Below are positions 28,795 to 37,370 of a DNA stretch of 58,251 nt, one piece after another; the stretch's first letter is position 1, and the number at the start of each line of letters is the position of its first letter. The DNA is from DASUHT01 sp038230835. Its GTDB lineage: Bacteria > Actinomycetota > Thermoleophilia > Gaiellales > JAICJC01. The translations under genes and the position numbers were made by a program. A model generated the notes under the pieces. It did no database searches. It had not been told where the DNA came from and saw only the letters and a list, made by a program, of their open reading frames with translations. Where the stretch lies: positions 1 to 58,251 of the forward strand of contig JBBRMM010000020.1 of the NCBI GenBank assembly GCA_038230835.1, given 5' to 3'.

Positions 28795-29250
28795 ATGAAC
28801 GTGCACCTCACCATCAACGGTGGCAGCCACACGCTCGACGTCCCGGCTCAGCTGTCGTTGGCCGAGCTGCTGCGCGACGGGCTGGCGCTGCCGGGCACCA
28901 AGGTCGCCTGCGGCGAGGGCACCTGCGGATCGTGCACGGTGCTGGTCGACGACCGGCCCGTGCTGGCATGCCTGACGCTGGCGGCAGCCTGCGACGGGGC
29001 GAAGGTGCGCACGATCGAGGGCGGCAGCGAGCTGCTGGACCGGCTGCAGGCGGCGTTCACCGGGCACGACGCATTCCAGTGCGGCTTCTGCACACCGGGA
29101 CAGCTGATGTCGGCGCTCGCGCTGCTCGAACGCAGTCCACACCCGAGCCATGACGAGATCGTCGATACCATGAGCGGCAACCTCTGCCGTTGCGGTGCCT
29201 ACGAAGGGATCGCCGCAGCGGTCGCCCAGGTCGCGCGGGTGAACGGCTGA
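28795..29250 (+). CDS. Molybdenum hydroxylase, [2Fe-2S] small subunit
   Basis: The electron-transfer subunit of a xanthine-oxidase-type enzyme, 151 residues. The plant-ferredoxin-type cluster is held by Cys39, 44, 47 and 59 (CGEGTCGSC...C) and the second, helical-domain cluster by Cys96, 99, 131 and 133 (CGFC...CRC). No Tat signal precedes the domain, so the enzyme is probably cytosolic, unlike the exported PaoABC of E. coli. First gene of a coupled small-large-medium operon. Confidence 0.93.
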   Translation: MNVHLTINGGSHTLDVPAQLSLAELLRDGLALPGTKVACGEGTCGSCTVLVDDRPVLACLTLAAACDGAKVRTIEGGSELLDRLQAAFTGHDAFQCGFCTPGQLMSALALLERSPHPSHDEIVDTMSGNLCRCGAYEGIAAAVAQVARVNG

Positions 29251-31487
29251 TGGCCCGTCTGGTGCGTACCGAGGCGGTGGTCGAGGGTCGGGTCGAGCAG
29301 CGCTACACGGTGGTCGAGGACGACATCACCCCCGAGTACGACCTCGACCGGCCGCCCGGCGTGGTCGGCCGGCCGGCGACCCGGGTGACGGCGCGTTCTA
29401 GGGTGACCGGGGCGGCCACCTTCACCACAGATGTGCGACTGCCGGGCATGCTCGAGGCGCGGGTGCTGCGCAGCCCGCACGCCAACGCCCGGGTGGCCGC
29501 GCTCGACCTGGACGCCGCCCGCGCGGTCGAGGGCGTGCGCTGCGTGCTCGGCCCGGCGGACGCGTCAACGCTCGGCGAGACACCGGCACTGAGCGACCAC
29601 CCCGAGTTCGCCGGCGCTGCCGTGGCCGCTGTGGCGGCAGACTCCGGAGCGGCCGCAGAGGCTGCGCTGGCGGCGCTCGCCCCTGTCTTCGAGGAGCTCG
29701 GGTTCGTGACCGACCTGGACTCGGCGCTGGCCCGACAGGAGTTCATCGAGGAGCCATCCGAGAGCGAGCGCGGCGACGTTGCGGCCGCTCTGGCAGCGGC
29801 CGAGGTCGTGATCGAGTCCGAGTTCGACGCGCCGGCACAGATGCACAACGCGCTCGAGAGCCACTGCGCGGTCGCTGACTGGCGGGCTGACGGGCTGACT
29901 GTGTGGACATCCACGCAGAGCATCTACCAGGCCCGTGAGCAGTTGGCGACGATGTTCGAGCTCGATCCCGAGCGGGTGCGGGTGATCTGCCAATTCATGG
30001 GCGGTGGGTTCGGCGCCAAGTTCGGCCTCGGGGCCGAGGGCGTACTCGCCACCGAGCTGTCGCGGCGAAGCCGCCGGCCGGTGCGGCTCGTCTTCTCCCG
30101 CCGCGACGAGAATCGGGCCGCCGGATACCGGACGCCGGCGCGGATCAGCTTCTCGATCGGCGCGGACGCCGCCGGTCGCCTGCAGGCGATCGAGGCATCG
30201 GCGGTGATGGGTCTGGGCACCGGCGGTTGGGCATACCCGATCCTCGAGCCGGCAAAGGCGCTGTACGCCTGTCCCAACGTGCACGCCATGGTGCTGCCGG
30301 TGAAGCAGAACCTGGGGCCGGCAGCCGCCTTCCGCGCGCCCGGGGTGATGGAGGGCACATGGGCTCTGGAGCAGGCGCTGGACGAGGTGGCCGAGCGGGT
30401 CGGGCTCGACCCGCTCGAGCTGAGACGCCGAAACCACGCCGACACCGACCCCGGCACCGGCCGTCCATACACCTCCAAGCGCCTGCTGGAATCGTACGAC
30501 CGGGCCGCCGAGCTGGCCGGCTGGGATTCCCGCGAGTCGCTCCGCGGCCAGGGTCGTGTGCGCCGCGGGATGGGCTGCGCCTCGCAGTACTGGTGGGGCG
30601 GCGGCGGACCACCCGCCTACGCCGAGGTCAGGATCGGGGCCGCCGCGCGGCCGGTGGTGACAGTCGGGCTGCAGGATCTGGGTACCGGGGTGCAGACCGC
30701 GTGCGCGATCGTGGCCGCCGAGCGGCTGGGGGTCGCCGTGGACGAGATCAGCGTGCGCGCCGGCGACACCGCGCTGGCCGGCCACGGCCCCTTCTCGGGC
30801 GGCTCCATGACACTGGCCTCGATCGCTCCGGCGGTGCGCTCGGCCGGCCACCACGTGCGCACGCAGCTGCTCGACCTGGCGGCCGAGATGTTCGAGATCT
30901 CCGCCACCGACCTGACGCTCGAAGAGGGCGAGATTCGCAGCGTGGACGGAGCCCTGCGCCACCCGATCACCGAGGTCACGTCGAAGCTCGGAAACGCCTG
31001 GGTGACCGGGTCGGGGTCGCGAGCACCCAACCCGGAGGGGATGGCGGTGAACACGTTCGGCTGCCAGATCGCCACCGTGGCCGTCGATACCGCGACCGGC
31101 GTCGTGCGGGTGGAGCGGGTGGTCGCGGTGCACGACGTGGGCCGGATCGTGAACCCGATGGGGGCCCGCAGCCAGGTCGTCGGCGGCATCCTCCAGGGCC
31201 TCGGCTTCGCGCTGATGGAGGAGCGCGTGATCGACCCCACCACCGGCACGATGGTGAACGCCGGCCTCGAGGACTACAAGATCCCGACGCTCGCCGACCT
31301 GCCCGAGATCGTGTGCGAGTTCGTCGGCCAGGCCGATCCGCACCTCGGGCTCGGCATCAAGGGCCTTGGCGAGCCACCGGTGATCCCCACCGCCGCAGCG
31401 ATCGGAAACGCGATCGCCCATGCCGTCGGCGTCCGCCTGCGTGCCGCTCCCTACACTCCTCGGCGCATGCTCGAGGCCCTCGCATGA
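29250..31487 (+). CDS. Molybdenum hydroxylase, molybdopterin-binding large subunit (xanthine dehydrogenase family)
   Basis: A 745-residue catalytic subunit. GGGFGAKFG (about 251-259) and FRAPGVMEGTWALEQALDEVA in pieces (about 360) bind the cofactor, and IKGLGEPPV near 705 carries the catalytic Glu conserved in the family. The CoxL signature AYRCSFR of form I CO dehydrogenase is absent, so this is an aldehyde, purine or other N-heterocycle hydroxylase. ATG shares a base with the preceding stop (TGATG). Maturation may use the MoxR/VWA pair at 41-43 kb. Confidence 0.92.
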   Translation: MARLVRTEAVVEGRVEQRYTVVEDDITPEYDLDRPPGVVGRPATRVTARSRVTGAATFTTDVRLPGMLEARVLRSPHANARVAALDLDAARAVEGVRCVLGPADASTLGETPALSDHPEFAGAAVAAVAADSGAAAEAALAALAPVFEELGFVTDLDSALARQEFIEEPSESERGDVAAALAAAEVVIESEFDAPAQMHNALESHCAVADWRADGLTVWTSTQSIYQAREQLATMFELDPERVRVICQFMGGGFGAKFGLGAEGVLATELSRRSRRPVRLVFSRRDENRAAGYRTPARISFSIGADAAGRLQAIEASAVMGLGTGGWAYPILEPAKALYACPNVHAMVLPVKQNLGPAAAFRAPGVMEGTWALEQALDEVAERVGLDPLELRRRNHADTDPGTGRPYTSKRLLESYDRAAELAGWDSRESLRGQGRVRRGMGCASQYWWGGGGPPAYAEVRIGAAARPVVTVGLQDLGTGVQTACAIVAAERLGVAVDEISVRAGDTALAGHGPFSGGSMTLASIAPAVRSAGHHVRTQLLDLAAEMFEISATDLTLEEGEIRSVDGALRHPITEVTSKLGNAWVTGSGSRAPNPEGMAVNTFGCQIATVAVDTATGVVRVERVVAVHDVGRIVNPMGARSQVVGGILQGLGFALMEERVIDPTTGTMVNAGLEDYKIPTLADLPEIVCEFVGQADPHLGLGIKGLGEPPVIPTAAAIGNAIAHAVGVRLRAAPYTPRRMLEALA

Positions 31488-32362
31488 GCCGGCTCTGGAC
31501 GTACGAGCGAGTCGGGAACGCCGCCCGTGCCGAGCAGCTCCTGGCCGGCGGCGGGCGGGCGCTGGGCGGGGGCACCGACCTGCTGACGCAGCTCGACCGG
31601 GGGATCGGAGACACGGAGACGGTGGTCGACCTGCGTGGGCTGGGGCTCGACGGGATCGTCGTCGAGGACGGTCGCCTGCGGCTCGGGGCAACGGCCCGCA
31701 TCGCCGACGTCGCCCGGCACGCCGAGGTGGCGGCGCTGTTCGGGCTGCTGGCAGAGTGCGCCGGCTCGATCGGCTCGCAGCAGCTTCGGGAGATGGGCAC
31801 GGTCGCGGGGAACCTGTGCCAGCAGCCGCGCTGCTGGTACTTCAGGCACCCGGATCTGCGCTGCTGGCTGCGCGGCGGTGACACCTGTTATGCCCAGATC
31901 GGCGACCATCGCAAGCACGGCCTCGAGCCGGGCGACTGCATCTCGGTGGCGCCGTCGGACCTGGCCGCCGGGCTGCTGGCACTGGGTGCCGAGGTGGAGA
32001 CCAACCGCCGTTCGATGCCGCTCGCGGAGCTGTACCGCCGGCCGAGCGAGGACGATCGCTCGACGCTCACGCTCGAGCCGGGGGAGTACGTCACGCAGGC
32101 CACCGTCCCCCGCCCTGCCGACAAGTCCGCCTACGTCCGCGTAGGCGAGCGGGCCGCGTGGAGCTTCGCGCTTGCCGGAGTCGCGGCGGCACGATTCGGT
32201 GACGAGCACCGGCTGGCGGCGATCGGGGTTGCGAACGTCCCCCGCCTGCTCGACCCGGCCGACCCACTCGCAGGCCTGCCGGGTCTCGAGATGACCGCCT
32301 GGAAGCGACGCCTGCTGTCGACCCTGGTCGACGACGCGGTTGCCGCCATCGCCGCGGACTGA
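31484..32362 (+). CDS. Molybdenum hydroxylase, FAD subunit with extra Cys-rich insertion (PaoB/YagS-like)
   Basis: A 292-residue FAD-binding subunit; FAD loops are ALGGGTDLL (about 27-35) and GSQQLREMGTVAGNL. Directly after this comes an insertion with four cysteines, Cys112, 117, 127 and 135 (LCQQPRCWYF...RCWL...DTCYA). In E. coli PaoB/YagS and in 4-hydroxybenzoyl-CoA reductase beta an insertion at this place binds an additional [4Fe-4S] cluster; the CWYF context here is YagS-like. Hence an aldehyde-type oxidoreductase is favoured. ATGA overlap with the large subunit. Confidence 0.9.
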   Translation: MSRLWTYERVGNAARAEQLLAGGGRALGGGTDLLTQLDRGIGDTETVVDLRGLGLDGIVVEDGRLRLGATARIADVARHAEVAALFGLLAECAGSIGSQQLREMGTVAGNLCQQPRCWYFRHPDLRCWLRGGDTCYAQIGDHRKHGLEPGDCISVAPSDLAAGLLALGAEVETNRRSMPLAELYRRPSEDDRSTLTLEPGEYVTQATVPRPADKSAYVRVGERAAWSFALAGVAAARFGDEHRLAAIGVANVPRLLDPADPLAGLPGLEMTAWKRRLLSTLVDDAVAAIAAD

Positions 32363-32389
32363 CGGCCCGCCTGCCCCCGGGCCTACCGC

Positions 32390-32519
32390 GGGGTCAGACC
32401 CCGTACGGACCGGGTCACCGTTCCGTGACGCGTCCGCGACGGTGCCTGGCACCGAGGATCCGCGCCCAGGACTGGGTGGCCACCCCCACCCCACCCCGGG
32501 GTCAGACCCCGTACGGACC
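32390..32519. repeat. Pair of GGGGTCAGACCCC repeat units (REP/REPIN-like), cluster 2
   Basis: GGGGTCAGACCCC followed by GTACGGACC at 32390-32411 and 32498-32519, the first followed by GTCAC-6-GTGAC (32414-32429). Between them is another palindrome, GGTGCCTGGCACC (32441-32453). No gene lies between 32363 and 32567. Confidence 0.65.
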
Positions 32520-32567
32520 CGTGGACGGATTCGCGACGAAGCGGTGACGCTCAGGCCGGGGCCGGTG

Positions 32568-33173
32568 TCATGCGGTGTATTCGAACGTCGACTCGAATCC
32601 GCAGTTGCCGGTGAACGAGAAGTCGAAGAACTCATCGTGCACTGTCAGGCGCTCTGCCACCACCTCACGCCCCGGCCGGTGGTGGCCCGGGATCACACAC
32701 GTGACCGTGCTCTCGGTCTGATACGCCGACGCGATCCGCACCGTGACCGACGCGCCTGCCCGGAACCATCCCCGCCCCGGCGTGTGGTCGATCTCGATCG
32801 TGCTCGGCACCACCTCCAGCAGCTCGCTCGGCTTGAACGCCCAGGGGAACTGCTCGAGCGGCATACCGCCCGCCCGCCCGGTGAAGATCTGCTCGAGGGC
32901 GGACCGCTGCCGCTCGTCGGCACGCTCGTCGAGATGCAGCACCCATCTCCACGGCGAGCCCGGCTCATCGTCGTGGTAGCGGATCGCCATCACCACCGCC
33001 ATCTCGGCGAGGTCGAGCCCGTCGAGGTGTCCGGATTCGATACGCCACGAGAGCGCACCCAGACACTCTCCGGACGTCGAACGTCCTCCGGGCACACCGT
33101 CGATCTTGCGACACGGGCAGATCGGCTCACAGTTGCAGGCCTCCAGCGACGTGCCGCGGATCGCGAAGCTCAT
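32568..33173 (-). CDS. DUF1326 family protein
   Basis: A 201-residue protein of the DUF1326 family, recognisable from its N-terminal EACNCEPICPCRK with a C-x-C-x3-C-x-C cluster that could bind a metal. The family is uncharacterised; its members have a beta-rich body. The ATG overlaps the stop of ilvD (ATGA), so it is co-translated with dihydroxyacid dehydratase; a role in protecting or loading the IlvD Fe-S cluster would be speculation. Confidence 0.8.
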   Translation of the reverse strand: MSFAIRGTSLEACNCEPICPCRKIDGVPGGRSTSGECLGALSWRIESGHLDGLDLAEMAVVMAIRYHDDEPGSPWRWVLHLDERADERQRSALEQIFTGRAGGMPLEQFPWAFKPSELLEVVPSTIEIDHTPGRGWFRAGASVTVRIASAYQTESTVTCVIPGHHRPGREVVAERLTVHDEFFDFSFTGNCGFESTFEYTA

Positions 33174-34873
33174 CGCCGCGGAGTGGTCACGGCGCCCTCG
33201 CTCGCGCTCGAGACCAGCGCGACGTACTTCGCGAGGACGCCCTTGGTGTACCGCGGCGGGGGCGCGGCCCAGCCGGCCAGGCGAGCGGCGATCTGGTCGT
33301 CGGAGAGCCGCACCCGAAGCTCCCGCGCCGGGATGTCGAACTCGATCACATCGCCGTCGCGCAGCGCCGCGATCGGCCCGCCGTGGGCTGCTTCGGGTGT
33401 GACGTGGCCGGCCATCAGGCCGTGGGTTGCACCAGAGAATCGCCCGTCGGTGATCAGGGCCACATCTTCGCCCAGCCCCTCGCCGACGATCGCCGCGGTC
33501 ACATGCAGCATCTCGCGCATGCCGGGCCCGCCGGCGGGGCCCTCATAGCGGATCACCACCACGTCCCCGGCCTCGATCACCCCCGCCTTGACGGCCGCGA
33601 AGGCGTCCTCCTCACGCTCGAAGACGCGGGCCGGGCCGCTGTGCTGAAGCCGCTCGTGACCGGCGAGCTTGACCACGCAGCCGTCCGGCGAGAGGTTGCC
33701 GCGCAGGATCGCCAGCCCTCCGGATGGTTTGATCGGCCGCTCGATCGGCACCACCACAGGCTGCCCAGGCGTCTCCACCACGTCGTCGGCTATCCGCCCC
33801 AGCGTGCGCCCGTCCACGGTCATCGCGCCCGCGTGCACCAGCTCGCGCTTTTTCAGCTCGCGCGCGACCAGCGCCACCCCGCCGGCATCGAAGATGTCGG
33901 TCGCCACGTAGCGGCCGCCCGGCTTCAGGCTGGCCACGATCGGCGTCCGTCCAGCGATCGCGTCGAACTCGTCGATCGAGAACGGGATGTCCAGCTCGTG
34001 CGCGATCGCCAGCAGATGCAGGACGCCGTTGGTCGACCCGCCGGTCGCCGCCACCGACGCCGCCGCGTTTTCGATCGCGTCGCGGGTGATGATGTGCGAC
34101 GGACGGATGTCCTCGCGCACCAGCCGCATGACCATCCGGCCGCACTCCTCGGCGGCGTCGCCTTTGCCCCGGTTGAGTGCCGGGATGCCGTTCAACCCGG
34201 CCGGGCTGATGCCCAGGAACTCGAGCGCCGTCGACATCGTGTTGGCAGTGAACTGCCCACCGCAGGCACCCGCGCCGGGGCAGGCGGCGGACTCGACCGC
34301 GTGCAGTTCGGCGCCGTCGATCTTGCCTGCCGCGTAGGCCCCGACCGCCTCGAACACGTCCTGGATGGTGATGTCGCGGCCGCGAAAGGTGCCTGGCGCG
34401 ATCGACCCGTTGTACAGCACCAGGCCGGGGATATCGACCCGGCACAGCGCCATTACCGCCGCGGGGATCGTCTTGTCGCAGCCGACCAGGCACACCAGGC
34501 CGTCCAGCAGATGGCCGCGAGCCACCAGCTCGATCGAGTCGGCGATCACCTCCCTGCTGACCAGCGACGCCTTCATGCCCTCGGTGCCCATCGACACGCC
34601 GTCGGACACCGACACGGTGTTGAACTCGACCGGCGTGCCCCCCGCCTCGCGCACCCCGGCCTTCACCCGCTGGGCCAGCTCACGCTGGTTGAAGTTGCAG
34701 GGCATCGTCTCGATCCAGGTCGTGGAGACCCCGATCAGCGGTCGCGCGAGGTCGTCGTCCGTGAATCCGATGCCTTTCAGCATGGCCCGCGCCGGCGCCC
34801 GGTCGGGACCGTCGGTGAGGGCGGCGCTGTGCCGCTTCGCGGGATCGGTGGGGCGGTCGTACGGGTCGCTCAT
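33170..34873 (-). CDS. ilvD: Dihydroxy-acid dehydratase
   Basis: Dehydrates 2,3-dihydroxyisovalerate and its methyl homologue to the 2-oxo acids of valine and isoleucine. The 567-residue protein shows the Fe-S cysteines in TMPCNFNQ (Cys59), LVGCDKTIPA (about 127) and CPGAGACGGQFTANTMS (about 201), plus DGRFSGATHGLMAGHVTPEA near the C-terminus. It stands apart from ilvBNC on the opposite strand. Start ATG 34873 is 7 bases after the stop of a small upstream gene and lacks its own promoter-like box, so it is probably translated by coupling. Confidence 0.96.
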   Translation of the reverse strand: MSDPYDRPTDPAKRHSAALTDGPDRAPARAMLKGIGFTDDDLARPLIGVSTTWIETMPCNFNQRELAQRVKAGVREAGGTPVEFNTVSVSDGVSMGTEGMKASLVSREVIADSIELVARGHLLDGLVCLVGCDKTIPAAVMALCRVDIPGLVLYNGSIAPGTFRGRDITIQDVFEAVGAYAAGKIDGAELHAVESAACPGAGACGGQFTANTMSTALEFLGISPAGLNGIPALNRGKGDAAEECGRMVMRLVREDIRPSHIITRDAIENAAASVAATGGSTNGVLHLLAIAHELDIPFSIDEFDAIAGRTPIVASLKPGGRYVATDIFDAGGVALVARELKKRELVHAGAMTVDGRTLGRIADDVVETPGQPVVVPIERPIKPSGGLAILRGNLSPDGCVVKLAGHERLQHSGPARVFEREEDAFAAVKAGVIEAGDVVVIRYEGPAGGPGMREMLHVTAAIVGEGLGEDVALITDGRFSGATHGLMAGHVTPEAAHGGPIAALRDGDVIEFDIPARELRVRLSDDQIAARLAGWAAPPPRYTKGVLAKYVALVSSASEGAVTTPRR

Positions 34874-34880
34874 GCTGGCC

Positions 34881-35111
34881 TCAATCAGTCTGCGTGGTGA
34901 TCTTGATGCCCCAGGCCCGGCCCGAGGCGAACAGCTCATCAGGGTCGACCTCGCCCACCTCGCCGAGCACGTGCTGCTCGCGATTGTCCGCGGTCGACCC
35001 CCACACCATGCGGCGGACGATCGGTGGTGGCGCGGCCTCGAGGTGGTCTCCGCGCTCACGCGCGGCCTCGGCCTCCTCAGCGGCTGGTCCCTCGGCGTAG
35101 CCCTTCCCCAT
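34881..35111 (-). CDS. Small acidic protein upstream of ilvD, unknown
   Basis: A 76-residue soluble protein rich in Glu and Ala (EGPAAEEAEAARERGDHLE), ending GRAWGIKITTQTD. No family recognised. ATG 35111 is preceded by TAGGCT at 6 bases, giving a leaderless transcript that runs into ilvD 7 bases after the stop. It has no run of Leu, Ile or Val codons and so is not an attenuator peptide. Confidence 0.55.
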   Translation of the reverse strand: MGKGYAEGPAAEEAEAARERGDHLEAAPPPIVRRMVWGSTADNREQHVLGEVGEVDPDELFASGRAWGIKITTQTD

Positions 35112-35117
35112 CCGCTG

Positions 35118-35123
35118 AGCCTA
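35118..35123 (-). promoter_or_regulatory. -10 box TAGGCT of the ilvD operon
   Basis: TAGGCT on the minus strand lies 6 bases before ATG 35111; it lies within the final codons of the upstream iron-ADH-like gene. Confidence 0.4.
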
Positions 35124-36098
35124 CCAAGCCGTCTCGAGCATGCGGAGCAGCTGCTCGCGGCTGGGTGGGTCGGGCAGCCCCGCAAGCTCGTCGCGAGCCG
35201 CGGCCGACTCGGCCACACCCGCCAGTTGCTCACGCCCGACCCCCAGCTCCGAGAGCCGCCCACCACCACCGGCGAGCATCGCCACCCGGCCGCCGAGCTC
35301 GGGCGGGCTGACTCCGAGCACCGCCGCCAACGGCTCGAGCTCGCCGGGAGCCAGGCGGGTCATGACGTCGACGGTGTGGGGCAGCATGATCGCGTTGGTG
35401 GTCGCGTGCGGGGTGTCGCAGACGCGCACGATCGACTGGCAGAGCACGTGGTGCAGCCCCATGCCGGTCGAGTCGAGCGCGTATCCGGCCAGGACGGATC
35501 CCAGCGCGAGGGGCTCCGCGCCGCCGTCGGGGAGCTCGGCGAGCCCATCGGCGAGGAGCGCTGCGGCGCGCAGCGCGGCCAGCGTGGCCACCGGGTTGCG
35601 GCCGGGCACGTAGAGCGCCTCGGCAGCGTGGGCGAGCGCGTTCATGGCGCTTGCCCGCAACGAGGGCTCGGCGGCCGAGGCCATCAGTTCCGGATCGGCC
35701 AGGACAAGCGCCGGGCGCACCCGCGGGCTGCCTTCGAATCCCGGCGCCGGCCGGTGGCCGGTGGTCATCTCCGCGCCCGAAAGCGTGGTCGGCACCGCGC
35801 ACACCTGGCCACCCCGTGCGGAGGCGATCGCCTTGGCGGTGTCGATCACCCGCCCCCCGCCCCACGCCACCAGTCGCTCGCCACGCACCTCGTCCAGCAA
35901 CCGGGCGGCGAGATCGGGCACCTGGCCGTCCGGCACCAACCGCACCGAGGCTGCGGAGGAGAGCAGGTTCTCCGGGATGCCGGCCTGCGCGCGGCCCGTC
36001 GTGAGCACGTCCGCTCCGTCCCACGCGTGGTCGCCGGCCCCGGCCCCGAACACGATCCGCCGCTCGCCATCCCGCCAGTGAAACGCCGTCGGGTTCAT
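35121..36098 (-). CDS. Iron-containing alcohol dehydrogenase family protein (maleylacetate-reductase-like)
   Basis: A 325-residue NAD(P)-dependent oxidoreductase of the dehydroquinate-synthase-like fold: GGGRVIDTAKAIAS binds the nucleotide (about 79-92), TTLSGAEMT follows, and the metal-site helices appear as SAMNALAHAAEALY, GLHHVLCQ and TPHATTNAIMLPH. Its short length and sequence style resemble maleylacetate reductases, which act at the end of chlorocatechol or resorcinol pathways, but no such pathway genes are nearby. Start overlaps the stop of the EamA gene (ATGA). Confidence 0.78.
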   Translation of the reverse strand: MNPTAFHWRDGERRIVFGAGAGDHAWDGADVLTTGRAQAGIPENLLSSAASVRLVPDGQVPDLAARLLDEVRGERLVAWGGGRVIDTAKAIASARGGQVCAVPTTLSGAEMTTGHRPAPGFEGSPRVRPALVLADPELMASAAEPSLRASAMNALAHAAEALYVPGRNPVATLAALRAAALLADGLAELPDGGAEPLALGSVLAGYALDSTGMGLHHVLCQSIVRVCDTPHATTNAIMLPHTVDVMTRLAPGELEPLAAVLGVSPPELGGRVAMLAGGGGRLSELGVGREQLAGVAESAAARDELAGLPDPPSREQLLRMLETAW

Positions 36099-36973
36099 TG
36101 AGCGAGCGCCACCCCGCCCACGATCATCGCCCCTCCGGCGGCCAGCCACAGGGTGACCGACTCGCCCAGCGTGAGCGCTCCGATCACCAGCCCGAACACC
36201 GGCACCGCGTAGAGGAAGGAGACCGCTCGCGACGCGTCCAAACGACGGAGAGCAAGCGTCCAGGCAACGTAGGCCAGCAGCGTGCTGACGATCCCGAGGT
36301 AGCCAACCAGCAACCACTGCGAGCCGCTCAGGTGACGGGCCGCCCGCAGCGTCGACGATCCGGCCAGCGGAAGCAGCGCCAGCGTGCCCACCAGACTCGC
36401 CGCTGCTGTCACGGCGACCGCGCTGTGGCGTTCGAGCAGCGGCTTGACGATCACGTTGTAGCCGGCAAACGCGAGCGCGGCTGCCAGGACCAGCAGCGGG
36501 CCCCGCACGCTGTGCACGGAGACCCGCTCACCCGCACCCAGGAGCACCACCACCAGCACCCCGCCGAATGCCAATCCAAGCCCGCCGACTCTGCGCAGCG
36601 AGAACTGCTCCAGACCCAGCGCGACCGCCAGGCCGAGAGTAATCCCCGGCGCTGCGGCGATGATCACCGCAGCGGTGCCGGCCGTCGTGTACCGCTCACC
36701 CTGATTGAGCGCCAGGTGGTACACCGTGACCACCAGCAGACCCGCGCTCAGGACGCGAGCGGCGTCGCGGCGGGTGAGTCCGCGCAGGCCACCGGTCAGC
36801 ACCAGCGCCACGGCGAATCCTGGCGCGGCCACCAGGTAGCGGGCGACGGCGACATCCGATGCGGAGACGCCTCCGTCCACCAGCCGCTTGATGGCGGAGA
36901 AGGCTCCAGCCCACACGATCACGGTCGACCCGAGCAGCAGATGCGCGGTTTTTGGGAAGCTACGTCCGGCCAT
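36095..36973 (-). CDS. EamA (DMT) family transporter
   Basis: A 292-residue inner-membrane protein with about ten hydrophobic helices in two EamA repeats (first from LLLGSTVIVWAGAF, second from about residue 150). Members export amino acids, nucleotide precursors or other metabolites; the cargo is unknown. The start ATG (36973-36971) shares CATG with the start of the divergent thioesterase gene. A TAGGCT box lies 11 bases upstream. Co-transcribed with the iron-ADH-like gene. Confidence 0.83.
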   Translation of the reverse strand: MAGRSFPKTAHLLLGSTVIVWAGAFSAIKRLVDGGVSASDVAVARYLVAAPGFAVALVLTGGLRGLTRRDAARVLSAGLLVVTVYHLALNQGERYTTAGTAAVIIAAAPGITLGLAVALGLEQFSLRRVGGLGLAFGGVLVVVLLGAGERVSVHSVRGPLLVLAAALAFAGYNVIVKPLLERHSAVAVTAAASLVGTLALLPLAGSSTLRAARHLSGSQWLLVGYLGIVSTLLAYVAWTLALRRLDASRAVSFLYAVPVFGLVIGALTLGESVTLWLAAGGAMIVGGVALAQ

Positions 36974-37370
36974 GACCTTCACGAAGCCTATCGAGATCAG
37001 GTGGCGCGACCTGGACGGGTTCTCGCACGTCAACAACTCGGTCTACCTCACCTACCTCGAGGAGGCCCGCGACGAGTTCTTCACCGGCCTGCTCGGCGAC
37101 ACGGTGCACCGCGTGGTCGTGCGGCGGGTGGAGATCGACTTCCTGTCCGGCCTGACCCAGGAGGACGACCGGGTCGAGGTGGTGCTCGAGCTCGTCGCGG
37201 TCGGCGGCTCCAGCGCCACCACCCGCGAGCGTATCGTGTCGGTTGCCGACGGGCGGGTGGCCGCGAGCGCCCGGTCGGTGATGGTCCACACCAACGCCGA
37301 GCGCTCGGCATCCCAGCCATGGGGCGAAGGCGAGCGGGCCCGACTCGAGGAGGCGCTGTGCAGCACCTGA
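36972..37370 (+). CDS. Acyl-CoA thioesterase, hot-dog fold (4HBT family)
   Basis: A 132-residue hot-dog thioesterase: RWRDLDGFSHVNNSVYLTY in pieces (about 11-29) is the 4-hydroxybenzoyl-CoA thioesterase family signature with its catalytic Asp, followed by EEARDEFF. It would hydrolyse an acyl- or aryl-CoA. Its ATG overlaps the ATG of the divergent EamA gene; a TACGTC sequence 5 bases upstream is a possible weak -10. The last 13 bases overlap the bicupin gene. Confidence 0.85.
   Translation: MTFTKPIEIRWRDLDGFSHVNNSVYLTYLEEARDEFFTGLLGDTVHRVVVRRVEIDFLSGLTQEDDRVEVVLELVAVGGSSATTRERIVSVADGRVAASARSVMVHTNAERSASQPWGEGERARLEEALCST

Noticed and set aside
29250..31487. CO dehydrogenase (CoxL) identity for the molybdenum subunit
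   Set aside because: The form I active-site signature AYRCSFR is absent and the FAD subunit is YagS-like.
29565..31691. Very long minus-strand open frame (708 codons) opposite the molybdenum hydroxylase; similar long frames opposite leuA, ilvB, pntB and others
   Set aside because: These are third-position shadows in GC-rich coding DNA: Arg/Gly/His/Ala-rich without domains, and the opposite strand carries clear conserved enzymes.
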